DNA of 64,000 bases from Brachyhypopomus gauderio. Its lineage: Eukaryota; Chordata; Actinopteri; Gymnotiformes; Hypopomidae. The number at the start of each line of letters is the position of its first letter. Within the stretch, counting starts at the first letter, position 1. The notes below the pieces were generated by a model. It did no database searches. It was not told the origin of the DNA and worked only from the letters and a program-made list of their open reading frames with translations. The DNA is taken from positions 25,525,765-25,589,764 of the forward strand of contig NC_135214.1 of assembly GCF_052324685.1 (NCBI RefSeq), written 5' to 3'. Below are positions 1-12,099 of this stretch, piece after piece. Position numbers and translations under genes: made by a program.

Positions 1-214
1 AAACTTGAGAGCCCTGCTTATAAGTAGGGAAAAAAGCTGCTCGTTCCTTCAGTTCTTTCGATATTTTCTTGCCTTTTCGAATATCGATTCGTGAGGCTGT
101 TTAAATACCGTGTGCACGCGCATGATCGCCGATTACAAAATCCTGGCTTGAATTAGCGGGAACAGGTTGCGTCTGGATTTCGTTAGTGGACCAGAACTAG
201 ACGGAAGTTAACTG

Positions 215-285
215 TTTGGCTAACTCAAGCGAGGCTCACTTTAATAAGCGCTGCTTTCATGAGCTCGCTTTGTGGAATAGCCCCC
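215..285. mobile_element. Harbinger-like terminal fragment
   Basis: The stretch ending GTGGAATAGCCCC closely matches the right end of the Harbinger element at 15595-15618 (shared AGCTCGCTT.GTGGAATAGCCCC). I infer that it is the end of another copy, whose body lies left of the window or has decayed in bases 1-214. No target-site duplication could be assigned. Confidence 0.45.
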
Positions 286-495
286 ATATTTGGTTTAGAT
301 CACCTAATGAGTCTCATTAAGGAGAGTGAGGCGTGTACACGGGATTGCAACGGAGGCTGTGCACGTGGAGATGAACATCTCAAATTTCGACCGAACTGAT
401 AGGTTGTTTGATAACAGGTGTAGCATATTTATATTTCCGTATTTATAGCCGGAGCTTCCAGCTAGCCTGATTCAGATGGTGGCCGAGTCCCGGTC
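286..495 (+). promoter_or_regulatory. Upstream region of the A2M-like gene
   Basis: This is the non-coding stretch between the transposon end and the start codon. An AT-rich, TATA-like stretch (TATTTATAG, about 439-447) lies some 50 bases before the ATG. No CpG island is visible. Promoter assignment is by position only. Confidence 0.25.
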
Positions 496-3400
496 ATGAT
501 GCTGCTCGCCAGAGTGCTCGCTCCCGCGCTTCTGCTCGTCCACAGCGCTATTGCCTTTTCTTCCAATGACACGTACGAACGCTTTTTTAAATCTCAAGTT
601 AACTTTGATTATTTAAGTTGTAGTGGTTTTTTGATACGCGATACATTTGTTTACTTCAAGCTAACATGAAACGACGTAACACCTGATCAAGACTAACCCA
701 CTTTGCTCTGTTTTGCTGTATTTCTTATTTGTACCACAGTTGCGTATGGTTACGTCATTGTAAAAAAAAAAACCGAGTGCCGTCAAAGATTTCCAAGCAT
801 CAGTAGTGTGGACTAGGACTTTATATCAACTGTGTCTGTGAAAAACTGGTTTACAACTATTTTTCTTCGTTTCCATTCAGGATTTACCTGTTGACTGTAA
901 ATTCCCAGCCAGTAGGGGGCAGTGAGGAGACTCTGTGTGTCCATGTCTACACGTCCCAGAAAACATTGCTGTTGCATGTCAATCTGCAACATGGGCAAAG
1001 CAACCAGAGTCTTCTGACCTGGAATGTTAAAACGCAAGAGTACTACCAGTGTGTCTTCTTCCAGGTCTGACCCCACCGTCTAACGGAACGCCACCATGAT
1101 GTTTTAAATCTATCAGCAAACTGCTTTAAATCAGCAGTCCCATATGAACAAGGCTCAGATTGAAATGTCTAGTCAGTATACTTTTCACCTAATGCATATT
1201 TATATATTAGTCTTTAGGTGGCTATTTCAGTGTTTAATTTAAGCTTAGTTTGTTTTTAGTAAATAAAATATTCATTTTCTCAGTTTCCTATTATTTGTAG
1301 TATTGGTGTATCTTAGAATATGTCCAGTGTCTCATACGTGTTTTTCACACGTTGCTTGTGTAAACACAGCTGCTGGTGATTCAGGAGTAGAGTGCCTCTC
1401 AGCTCTGTTTCATCATGTGTTTCACAAACACAATAGGGGTTCATTTCACACTTGTAATTTTGCATCAAACAGGTTCCTGTTGTAACCATGGACACAGAAG
1501 CTTCCATTTATTTCGAGCTCATTGGGAAAACCACTTTCCTAAACAGGACAACCAGGATCATCCTGAAACGTCCCGCGCAGCTGACAATCATCCAAACAGA
1601 CAAACCCATCTACAAACCAGGACAGACTGGTAATGTTGGCTGTGGCTGGGACTACTGGTGCAGTGAGGGAATGTGTGTTTAGTATATGAAGGAGTGACTC
1701 ATTGAGTGTCTGTAGGCTCAGCAGTGATGTCGTCTCTCTTCCAACAGTGAAATTCCGCATAGTCTCTCTGGATGGCAATTTCCTCACCCACAATCAGATG
1801 GTAAGACGGTAGAATGCAGTAGCATAACACATCACTAATATATATTGGAGAGTGATATTATGGGCTTCTTTCTCTTTCAGTTCCCAACAGTGGAGCTGCA
1901 GGTACGGTGAATCTTGCAATACGCATCGCTGACGTTTGAGCTCTGCTCTTAAAAACAGTTTTCTGATTCTAGAAATGTTTCCTGGTTTCAGAAATGTCCT
2001 TGCTAATTGCATTTTCTGAGAAATGCTGCATGTTGCTGTTGTGTGTAGGACCCCAACTCCAACCGCATCGGTCAGTGGCTTAACAAGTCCACATCCGACG
2101 GCTTCCTGGATCTGACGTATCCCATGAGCCCTGAGACTCCACAGGGATTCTACACCATCACCGCCTGGAATGAGAGGAACGAAGCAACCAGACAAGACTT
2201 TGAAATCAAGGAATACGGTCGGACCAGCACTGTTTTCTGTTAATGTCAGATGGGTTCAGTTAGTCAGACCCAACACTGTGTGCTTTCTTAGTTTATATAA
2301 TTCTCAGTATTCAGTGTTTGGAGCAGTATGCTTAATTCCTCACAGGTGATTCATATTTAAATGAATAACAGCAAAACATTCTTAAATTCTTTTAAAAGAT
2401 TCTTAGTCTTAATTTTTTCCCTTGTAGTCCTGCCAAAGTTTGAAGTGACAGTTGATCTTCCAGTCATAACTGTTCTGGACACAGTGGTCACACTGAAAGT
2501 GTGTGCAAAGTGAGTCATTTAAACATTTTACATACCACACAATAATGATTTAATATGAGACAAACATCCATCACCATAATGTTATGTATTCATTACTCCA
2601 CCACCTCCACTCTGTCCATAGGTATACTTATGGGAAACCAGTGATTGGGTCTGTCACTGCTGAGGTCCGCCGTAACAGTTACAGATACTGGTGGTTTGCT
2701 CCAGGAGCTACACAACTCCCAGACATCCTCAGGACTTACACCATGAAAGTTAGTCCACGTCTTCACCTGTTGCAGCACTGGGAAATGAAATATTATTCAG
2801 AATGCTTTGTAAATCCACAAATAAGATTCATGCTTCATAGAGCAGGTCCCCCAAATGGAGACGGCCATGTTTAAAATGTATTTAGTACAGCATCTCAAAC
2901 AGCCAGGCCACCAAGTGTCAGCACAATGGCTTTCGTGAGAAAAATCACTGGAGAAGTTACTTATTGTACCTTTAAATTTCATATGAGCAGTAATTGTTGT
3001 CCAGTGTAGCAGACACTACTGTTTCTGAACTCTGGTCCACGTTTGTTCAAACCTGGTTTAGACTGACAGGACGGGCTGTGGGTCCCACATCATTGACCTG
3101 AGTGACTTTGCACTGAATAGTCCACAATATATGAGAACTATTAGTGTTGATGCTGAACTGGAGGAATATGGGACAGGTGAGGGATTCCAGTCTAAAACAT
3201 TCTAATGTTTTAGTAATGATCAAAATGGTTATCTATACTTGTAAACTGATCTATAAATGAATTGACTGTCACAGGAGTGGTCCTGTCTGGGTCTGGAAGC
3301 TCTGCTATTGTCAGTGAGATCGTCATCCTCACCTTTGTGGACACTCCTGGTGTGTTCAGGCTTGGGTTGGCCTACGAAGGAAAGGTGATTACTGTATAAA

Positions 3401-5073
3401 GATTTTTTTTAATTTAATTAATTTCTATATAAGGACCTTTAATTAAAATGTACTGCACATTAGAATACCAGATCTACTGCTTAGCAATCTTAACAATGTG
3501 TTTTATTGTTGGTGTTTAGTTCAACTGTAGCGCAGGATACGTTTGTCAGATATTTAACTGTCATTTTGTTCAGTGTTAGCTTGATGTTTTTCTTGTGGTG
3601 TTGACTCTGCCTTGTATCATTGTTAGATTAAGGCCACTGGTCCAGACTCCGCTCCTGTGAAGAATGGATCGGTGCTTCTGATGATAACGTACGCTGAAAA
3701 CCAATCCAGAATCTACAATTTGGTTACTGATGGCAACGGTGTTGCCCGTTTCTTCTTGGACACTTATTCATGGGGTTCGCAGCCGGTCTCTCTACAGGTG
3801 AATAATTTGTTTTCGGATAAACAATGTCTTGCATTATGTGACACTTTTTTGAAGGTGTACGAGGCTGTATTTATGGAGATGTATTGTTTCTCCTCTTCCC
3901 AATAGGCCAATTATGTGGAAAAGAAGCCACTTGGAAATATGACCAACATGGGAACACCAGACTACATCTCTGCTTACCTCTACGTCCAGCCATTCTACTC
4001 CCAAAGCAGAAGTTTCCTGGAGGTGCAGCGCCCTCTAGAGGTGTTTAGGTGCAACAGAATCGCTACAGTGCTGGCCCAGTACATCGTACAGGGCAGTGCC
4101 CTAGGAGCGACCCAGGTCTCCCTAGAGTTCTTCTACATGGTACGACCTGCCAATCTTAGTTTCAGGGTGTAAGATGATGCTCTTGACTTGCCCAACAGCT
4201 ATTGGTTGTCTGGATGGTCATGTTTAGAAGGTGCCTGTTTAACTGATCTCTCCTGTTTGTGTGCTGGAGTGCAGGTGATGTCCCGGGGCAGGACTGTGCA
4301 GCAGGGAAGTGTCTCCATGGCTGTAAAGCCGCAGAAAGGTCTGCTGTACACACCAGAACTGTACCCACAATGCACCAGTTACTTTCAGTCATGAAAGTGC
4401 AGGATGTATGTTTCTGCATTGTAAAAGTATGAACAAGCCTGGCTGAGGACCTTAATCCATGAATCCATGAACATGGTGGAATTAGGCATAGGAACCTCCT
4501 CTGGGCTCAGAAGTTCCAGGCCCCTTTCTGCTGTAGGTGCTCTGGTGCTCTAGGTGTGTTCTAACCTCCACCTGTCTCTGTATAGCAGAGAACAGAGGAG
4601 AAGTGTCCGTCACACTCCAGGTGGTGCACGCGCTGGCTCCGGTCGCCCGGGTGGTGGTGTATGCTGTGCTCCCTGGAGGGGAGGTGCTGGCTGATGGCAT
4701 GGACTTCCCTGTTGAGCCGTGTCTGGCTAACGAGGTCAGTACGTCACAAAATTCCCATAAACACCCAGTGCTCAGTTTCAAATGCTTGCACTCAACTTCT
4801 AATATCAGACTTCAATCCTGTGAAGTAAAAGTGTAATGGTCAATTAGTGTAATTAATCTCCACCTCCCAAACAAACTGCATCTCATCAGTGTAGTTTATG
4901 GGTTTGTTTCTCTTGTTTCTCAGGTGTCTATGGATTTCTCTTCTCCCATGGAGCTCCCTGGGAGCTCTGTGGAGCTGACGCTGAAAGCTCACCCAGGCTC
5001 GCTGTGTTCCGTGAGGGCCATCGACGAGAGTCTGCTGCTCCTCAGACCAGAGGAGGAGTTCAGCGCTGAATCT
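496..5073 (+). other. A2M-like exons 1-15 (signal peptide, MG1 to MG6 part)
   Basis: Exons read as 496-572, 881-1064, 1473-1629, 1748-1800, 1881-1901, 2049-2217, 2428-2509, 2622-2748, 3062-3176, 3275-3384, 3627-3797, 3906-4139, 4275-4338, 4589-4734 and 4924-5073. They give about 620 residues in one continuous frame. The acceptor of exon 14 could also be 4586, adding one alanine codon. Exon 3 carries the strongly conserved [12 protein letters not shown] turn and exon 7 the VLPKFEV strand. Each join has GT-AG ends and matching phase. These exons form the macroglobulin-domain ring that precedes the bait segment. Confidence 0.88.
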
Positions 5074-8000
5074 GTACGTTCAGACTGCACCTCAACTACA
5101 GGGCACCCAGATGTTTGTTCAGACTGAACCCCTGAACTACAGGGGCCCCCACGTCTGTCCTTGCTGGTTTACCTGCAGAGCTTTTGCTCCAAACATGATC
5201 TGTAGATGTTCTGCAGAACCTTCATTAGCCTGATCAGGGTTGGGTTCACTCTGCAGCAGGAAGATCTCCTGGTGCAAGAGGCCACCACTACTGTACCCTG
5301 ATTTTACATCAGAAATTACTAAAAAACAATCCTAGAGGTTTTTACAAGTTAAAGGTTGTACTCCTTTTTTGAAGGTTTCAAGCGGCTATTAATTTAATTG
5401 TGAGTCCAATGGATGAATGCATCTGAGTGGATGAATTCATCTGGTATGATCTTAGGTCTTCAAGCTGCTTCCAGTCTATGATCTATATGGATACCCAGAT
5501 GACTCTGAGGACTTCTACCCCTGCTACCCACCTCTCCGATCAAAGCGGAGAATCATTTTCCCTCGCCCGTATGATGGAAATGCTGACGTATACAGCATCT
5601 TTAAAGTAAGGAATTTTATTTATTTTGGTGGGGAAGACAAGGCTCTTTGCAAAATTCCAATAAAATTTTATTATGTTTTGAGATTCTGCTGGCGTTTCCT
5701 GTTCTCAGGATGCTGGTATCAAGATCATTACCAATGTTGACATAAAAAAGCCCTACGATTGCGGTAATCCACTGCTGTATTTTGGCCGTAAGTTGCATCA
5801 AATCGCTGATTCGTTGCTCATTTATAAGTGAGTAAATTGTATTGTGTATCTGAATGATTTCTTCAACCTCGACAGCCGTAAATAAGGCCATGGCTGAAGA
5901 ATCCTCTACAGATTCTGCTCCAACTCCCTCCGAACAAAGTCCACCATCCACCACGGTCCGCAGATACTTTCCAGAGACTTGGCTCTGGGACCTTGTTCAT
6001 GTGGGGTGTGTACACACTGGGCTGCGGCTCAAACACGCTACAGCTCAAACACTGTTGGCAGGTCTTGTGAACTTTTTTTTTCCTCATCACCAGCACGTCT
6101 GGGGTTCTTTTAGTCAACAAGACCGCCCCAGACACCATCACCACGTGGGAGGGCGGGGCCTTCTGTACATCTCCAGTGGGGTTTGGTGTGGCCCCCAAAG
6201 TCAACTTCACCACCTTCCAGCCCTTCTTCGTGAGCCTCACCCTGCCCTACTCCATCGTCCGTGGGGAGGTGTTCACGCTCAAGGCCACCGTCTTCAATTA
6301 CCTCCCCTCCTGCATCATGGTGAGTGGTCTGAACATTTCCGATCATGCTCTCCTGCCTGATCAGCAGGTACACCTACACGGTCTCCTGGACATGGGAACT
6401 ACAAATCCCACTTTCCCAAACCCTCTGCTCTGTTCACTCTGCTTCAAGTCCCCATTATGACTCGTATCTGAGTTAGAAATCACCCTTAAACTGCTGTCCA
6501 TGCCTGTAAGCCAAATATGACCGTAACCGTTGTTGGTGCTTCAGTTCTGGACTCTCCCTGTGCTGCTGGATTCCACCCAATGTCAGCTGGGCTCTGTTTC
6601 AAGCTGTTGCTCTCTGTGCTGCAACTGTGTGTTAAAGGTGCAGGCAGTGCTCGCGTTCTCAGTGCAACCCTGCAAGGACTGCAACTACACGCGCTGCCTC
6701 TGTGCTGAAGACAGCTGGACCTTCACATGGGTCGTCACACCCACTGTATTGGGTAAGGTTGTATTATACCAACATCACACCCTCCATACTGGGTAAGGCT
6801 GTCTTTACACCAGTGTGTGTTCGTTCTGTAGGTGAGGTGTTTTTCAGAGTGCGTGCGGAGGCCGTCCGGACGTCTGTGCGGTGTGGGAACCAGGTGCCCA
6901 TCGTGCCAGAGAAGGGGAGCGTGGACACGGTGGAGCAGACCCTGCTGGTGGTGGTGAGCTCAGTCTTCCTCCACCTCACTACACCACCCTGATGAGCCCC
7001 ACTGAGTGCAGCTCCCTTCACTCTCCCTGTACTGGAGCTGTAGTTCATTATCCTGCTGAATAAAGGAGTGTGTCAGGTGACGTCTGCAGTGTAGAGTTGC
7101 TGAGTGTGTGGACAATCACTAGAGCAGTGAATATGAATCCTGAGCTCAGTGGAGGGGCTATTCTGTCAGTCTCTGAGAAAATTAAACACTGAAACCTTTG
7201 TTTGTGGTTCCAGGTAGTGCCCTTACTGTAATGGTGGAGTGACAGGTGTGATTTTGTTCTCTGGTAACCTGACCGAAGGATACAGACCAGACACAAGGGA
7301 TTTGTTTGTGATCCCCAGTAGGTTTGAGCTGATTTTATACTGTAATATGTCATTCTTCTCGTGACAGGCAGAGGGAACCAAACAGACCAACGCCTACAAC
7401 GAGCTCCTCTGCTCAGCAGGTCAGCAGCTGTCATCTGCAGAATTAACGTTCATATTCTCACTTCTGTTTATGATCAAGCTGTGGGTTGCTGTATGATGGA
7501 TCTTTCCATCCTCTAGGTGGTGCTGTTGAGACGAACATTACACTAACATTACCTGAAGTGTTTGTGGAGGGTTCCCCCACAGCCTCGGTGTCTGTGCTGG
7601 GTGAGCGCACACACACCTGTACAACCACACGGTCATTGTCTGGTGCTGCTACTGTTGCTTGGCTCCAGAATCCCAGACGTCTGCTCTGAAATCTTGTTTA
7701 CATTTTAACAAGCAAATTCCTTGCTCAGTAAATAAACAGCTTAGTGCAGTAATTCACCTCGGACCATAATTTTGTATGTGGACGTCCACATTGGTAGTTT
7801 GCAGAGTTCATCCCTGTGCTGTAGCCTGGCCCAGCTCTGCTGTACCAGGCCCATGGGTGTTGAACAGAGATGGTTCATCGTTTCTCATCCCTGTTTCAAG
7901 TCTGAATTGGGAAGAACTGTATGACTTGTAGATGATACATGGAGCTCTCTCTGCATCTGGAAACGCACAAACACTTCTGAACCTCCACGTCTCTGCAGGA

Positions 8001-8318
8001 GATCTGATGGGCCGTGTGCTGCAGAACCTGGACAATCTGCTGGCCATGCCGTACGGCTGTGGTGAACAGAACATGCTGCTCTTCGCTCCTGACATCTTCA
8101 TCCTGGAGTACCTGGAAAGCAGCGGCCAGCTGACGCCTACCATCAAGACCAAAGCCGCCTCCTTCCTGCTGAGTGGTGAGTGCACATACCAGCTCACACG
8201 CGCACACGCACACACACACACACACACACACGTGCCTATACAGCTAACAGTCTCCTCTCAACATATCCAGAGCTTAATTTTCAGTCAGAAGGATTTGATT
8301 TCGGCAGTTTGGGTGGGT

Positions 8319-8350
<32 letters not shown>

Positions 8351-10990
8351 CAGTTTCTTCATGACCTTTGCTCAAGCACATTGCGATGGGTGCAGCTTTG
8401 ATGGTGTGATACCTTTTTAACAATGAACAGTGAAGGTGTTGAAGGTCGTGTGTGGTGCTGGTAAGAAATCACTTTCTCTTCTACAGTAATGAGCTGAGAT
8501 GTAATGAGCTGGTTTTCCTATGACCTTCACAGGCTACCAGAGAGAGCTGACCTACAAGCATGACGATGGGTCCTACAGTGCCTTTGGAATGACTGACAAG
8601 TCGGGCAACACCTGGTCAGTGTCACACCAGAGACGACCTGATATGTGCAGCTCACACACTACACTTATCAACTGTCACACCTCTGGCCCTCAATGTTATG
8701 GACAGCTTTAAAATGGTCAGGAACTCGGTGTTTGTCCACCCCCCCCCCCCCCCCTGCTCTCCCGATTGGACCGGCAAGCCATAGTGACGGGTCAGCTCTC
8801 ACTTACCCATTAAACCCATCAGATGGCAGATTCACACTTTGGTGTGAATGTGGAGGTTGTATGTTTTAAATGAGCAGTTATGGAGACTGAAGGTTGTGTA
8901 TTTGTTGGGGAATGTTGGTTACTAGAGAAAATCATGTTGGAGAGTTTCTGCTGAGTGTGCTCTATGCTTTTATCCAACATCTCCATCAGTGGACGGGCGA
9001 CACTGGAGCAGTAGGGGTGACAGGATGGTGACGGACTCTCTGGACGTGGAGACGACCTCCTACGTGCTGCTGGCTGTGCTCTCTGGACCCCTGCTGCCCC
9101 AGTTTGACCTGGGCTACAGTGCCAGTATCGTCCGTTGGATGGGACAGCAGCAGAACGCCTACGGGGGGTTCGCCTCTACACAGGTAACACACACCTTACC
9201 TGTGGGGTTCGCCTCTACACAGGTAACACACACCTTACCTGTGGGGTTCGCCTCTACACAGGTAACACACACCTTACCTGTGGGGTTCGCCTCTACACAG
9301 GTAACACACACCTTACCTGTGGGGTTCGCCTCTACACAGGTAACACACACCTTACCTGTGGGGTTCGCCTCTACACAGGTAACACACACCTTACCTGTGG
9401 GGTTCGCCTCTACACAGGTAACACACACCTTACCTGTGGGGTTCGCCTCTACACAGGTAACACACACCTTACCTGTGGGGTTCGCCTCTACACAGGTAAC
9501 ACACACCTTACCTGTGGGGTTCTGTTATTTCTGTTTCTGATGTTACTTAACCCTCATTATTGCTTTTGTTTTGTAATCCCTTTTCTCTGCTCAGGACACT
9601 GTAGTAGCTCTTCAGGCTCTGGCTAAATACAGCACTGCCACCTACAGTCAGACGGGCACCGTTACGGTCACTGTGACGTCACCCTCGGGCTCGACCAGCC
9701 AGTTCACGGTGAACCAGAGTAACAGGCTGCTGTACCAGCAGGCCCAGCTGCAGCAGGTGACCGGGGAGTACAGGCTCACAGCAGCAGGACACGGCTGTGT
9801 GTTTGTGCAGGTCAGTCAGATGCCACGTCCTCTGCTGATCGTGAAGCACCCTGTGTCTCTTGTTCTGCAGGTCTTTAGTTCTGAGTAGTTTCTTGGGTTT
9901 AAAAATGGACTGAAATTTGTTGAATAATCAAGTTATTTGAATTATTTAAATGGCATTTGTGTACCTCATATGAACAGTGGGAGGATGATGTATACCACTA
10001 ATGGTTTTCTTCCAGTTCACCCAGCATTACAACATTCCTCCTCCCAGTGACTTCTCCTCCTTCAGCATCTCAGTCAACACAACCTCAAACTGCAGTGCCC
10101 CATCCCCGACTATCGGGGTCGCTGTGAATGTCACGTGAGCTCTACTACAGAATAAGAACTAACATTGGTCTCGCATATAAAGTCTGTCCATGTGACTGAT
10201 TTACTGTTTCGCCATTCAGGTATAATGGTAAAAGGACAGTGACTGACATGGTGGTCATCGAGGTCACGATGCTGTCTGGGTTCAAGCTGGTTCAGAGGTC
10301 GCTGGTGCCAGTGCTTGGCGAATTAGGGGTAACTGCCTTTGACCTCATTGAAAACGCCCATCATGTCGGCTGGTGTGATCATGATTAACCTGTTCCTACA
10401 GGTGAAGGATGGAGCTGTGAAACGTGTGGATCAAACGGAGAGAAACGCCATCGTCTACCTGAACGGGGTGAGAGCAGACGATGAATATCAGTTCAGAGGC
10501 TTCAGAACAACTTTCCTTTTTCATATGAATAAACAATATGGTGCTTACACAGTAAACACAATGTTAACAGTGGAGTCTACATGGTTATTTATGCTGACGT
10601 CTTCGTTCCCCAGCTGAAGAAGGGAGAGCCCCAGACCTACACACTGATCATCCAGCAGGACGTACCAGTTCAGAACCTGAAACCAGCTGTAGTGAAGGTC
10701 TACGACTACTACCAGCCCAGTAAGAACCAGTCCCTTCATCTTCAGAAACCATCAGGGGGGTGGCTGCAATATAAGTGAAACGTACAGATGAGTCTCACTT
10801 TTTGGGAGGGGAGATGACCAATCTCATTCTACTTAACTCTAATGCATCTTTCTTCTTAATTATATATTTAGCTAATTGACACATGATGCAATTACACGGT
10901 GTGCAAAAATATAACCCCTTATAATAATGCTTTATTTTTATAGGCGATGGGGCAGTCACTGAATACACATCCCCGTGTACCACAGTGTAG
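496..10990 (+). CDS. Alpha-2-macroglobulin-like protease inhibitor, gene with missing TED exons
   Basis: Secreted thioester protein that traps proteases: cleavage of the bait region triggers the thioester and cages the enzyme. I recognise 32 exons with consistent phases, from a signal peptide (ATG 496, [15 protein letters not shown]) to a TAG at 10988-10990. Visible motifs are [40 protein letters not shown] and VYDYYQP, all diagnostic of the family. Exon lengths sum to 3934 bases, about 1311 codons against roughly 1450-1475 in full-length relatives, and the sum is not a multiple of three. The shortfall lies between exons 25 and 26, in the thioester domain, and joining those exons directly gives a stop within about ten codons. 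Either exons are missing from the assembly or this allele is a pseudogene. Which of the several fish a2m paralogues it is cannot be told here. Confidence 0.9.
5456..6005 (+). other. Bait-region exons 16-18
   Basis: Exons 5456-5605, 5709-5787 and 5876-6005 (all in phase) encode the poorly conserved segment just before the conserved [15 protein letters not shown]. In the family this is the exposed bait that proteases cut. Exon 16 contains a dibasic cluster, RSKRR, followed by IIFPRPYD. Exon 18 is Ser/Thr/Pro-rich. The dibasic cluster suggests cutting by trypsin-like or furin-like enzymes; that specificity is inference. Confidence 0.75.
6094..7600 (+). other. A2M-like exons 19-23 (MG7 and CUB region)
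   Basis: Exons 6094-6319, 6638-6752, 6832-6953, 7368-7419 and 7517-7600. Exon 19 holds [13 protein letters not shown] and the conserved [15 protein letters not shown] stretch. Exon 20 is Cys-rich and ends [10 protein letters not shown]. Exons 21-23 match the family pattern leading into the thioester domain. Phases agree across all five joins. The 600 bases between exons 22 and 24 show no further coding apart from exon 23. Confidence 0.85.
7999..8175 (+). other. Exon 24 with the GCGEQ thioester
   Basis: Codons at 8055-8069 read GCGEQ. The cysteine, about residue 960, and the glutamine form the internal thioester in this family. The flanking [19 protein letters not shown] is canonical, so the reactive site itself is intact. 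Exon phase is 1 at both ends. Confidence 0.93.
8533..8989 (+). other. Exon 25 followed by a gap where TED exons should be
   Basis: Exon 25 is 8533-8614 ([19 protein letters not shown], ends in phase 2). The next recognisable exon starts at 8990 and needs phase 1. In relatives about 150 residues of thioester-domain helices lie between these two exons. The 375 bases between them hold no matching coding in any frame on either strand; they contain a run of about 16 C at 8741-8758. An assembly collapse or a real deletion would both explain this. Confidence 0.75.
8990..9810 (+). other. Exons 26 and 27 (end of thioester domain)
   Basis: Exon 26 is 8990-9183, reading DGRHWSS then [14 protein letters not shown] and ending [11 protein letters not shown]. 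Exon 27 is 9595-9810, starting [15 protein letters not shown]. Both are close to the family pattern. Exon 26 ends in the first copy of a nine-copy 39-bp array, so its true 3' boundary is uncertain. Confidence 0.85.
9165..9522 (+). repeat. 39-bp x 9 array duplicating the exon 26 splice donor
   Basis: Nine near-identical 39-bp units run from inside exon 26 into the following intron. Each unit contains the last bases of the exon, GGGTTCGCCTCTACACAG, followed by the donor GTAACA, so equivalent donors follow 9183, 9222, 9261 and so on to 9495. Because 39 is divisible by three and the units have no stop, use of any later donor keeps the frame and adds 13 residues per unit. The plus-strand frame stays open to a stop near 9538. 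Confidence 0.92.
10016..10990 (+). other. Exons 28-32 (receptor-binding domain)
   Basis: Exons 10016-10134, 10220-10328, 10402-10467, 10614-10719 and 10944-10990 encode about 149 residues, the usual size of the C-terminal receptor-binding domain. They contain [17 protein letters not shown] and [19 protein letters not shown], and finish SPCTTV before TAG. All phases agree. In mammals this domain binds LRP1 after the protein has trapped a protease. Confidence 0.87.
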
Positions 10991-11179
10991 GCCACACCCC
11001 CTGCTTCCTGTGCTGACAACGGTCGTCATGGTATTCTGCAGTGTACTATGAGAATCTGGGCTTTTACCTGATGTGTAAATCTGATCTAATTTGACTGTTC
11101 TGATGGGTGTGCAGGAATTATTCAGCTGGTTTCATTACTGCAAATGCATGAGATGTGTATGAAGAACATTAAGACAATG

Positions 11180-11185
11180 AATAAA
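11180..11185 (+). terminator. Poly(A) signal of the A2M-like gene
   Basis: AATAAA lies about 190 bases after the stop codon, with T-rich sequence downstream. It is the first such hexamer in the 3' flank. Confidence 0.6.
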
Positions 11186-11190
11186 TCTTA

Positions 11191-12059
11191 TCTGACTGAG
11201 CTCATGTTGCTGTCATGTCATTTTTCTTGTTATACAATACCCTTCAAAGCAGAAATGTGCTCATTGCGTCTTAGTTGTATTCTTAGTTGTCACTTGGTTT
11301 CCCAGTGTCCATTTGAAGTCATTCTGTTGAGGGTTAATGCCATAGAAACGGGGACATCATTCCAGTGAGCAGTTCCTGAATTTGTCTTACTCCCCACAAC
11401 CTCAAACACATCTGGAGTTCTTCAGCTGTTCACTCCGCAATTCACATATGTTCAGTACCTCCTATCGTGTTGTGGGTCAATTTGACCCTTTTCAAAGTTT
11501 GAAGATGTAGGAAAACTATTTAAAATATTTTTCAGTATGAAACTTCTTCTGCTAGGGTTAATTAGTGTAATCAACATATTATATGAAAATAATTCATGTC
11601 AGTTATTTGCAACCACACCCTGCATGTTTATATCCCATAGATACTGTTCGGGTAAATTTGACCCTTTTAAAAATTTTTGACCCTTTTAAAAAAAATTATT
11701 TTTGTGTGTGTGTGTGCGTTTGGTATCATAGTTTGAACATGGACATTTTCACATTTTTATGAAAAACGATCCTAATTGAACCATTACCTGTTACAAGTAA
11801 GAAACACCATTGCACTAAATATTGATAGAATAATTAGTAATGTAGTTAGTAATTAAATATTCACACTGTTAGGATTTTTTTGGTTTCAGACATCTTTTGA
11901 ACAATTAAACATGCACCAGGGTTAAAGTGACCCTAAACATCACGGCTGTTTTGCAAGGATGCACATAATAGGAGGGTGTTAATGGTGCAAAAAGGAAATG
12001 GATACAGACAACTACCTTACCAAGATTTTCATACAGGTGATACAAATAATCCAAAATGT
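11191..12059. other. Intergenic, AT-rich
   Basis: No exon is seen. A phrase resembling GGGTCAATTTGACCC recurs (11475, 11650, 11670, 11920), typical of decayed dispersed fish repeats. The left terminal inverted repeat of the adjacent Harbinger element was looked for here and not found. Confidence 0.5.
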
Positions 12060-12099
12060 ATGCTATAAAAGAGCAGCTAACAGTGAAGGCTGATTGACC

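Noticed and set aside
5854-6240. Overlapping frames on both strands around A2M-like exons 18-19
   Set aside because: Out-of-frame shadows of the real exons; the conserved motifs lie in the spliced frame.
9135-9626. Second plus-strand frame and the minus-strand frame across the 39-bp array
   Set aside because: Shadows of the repeat. Only the frame continuous with exon 26 (YGGFASTQ) has family support.
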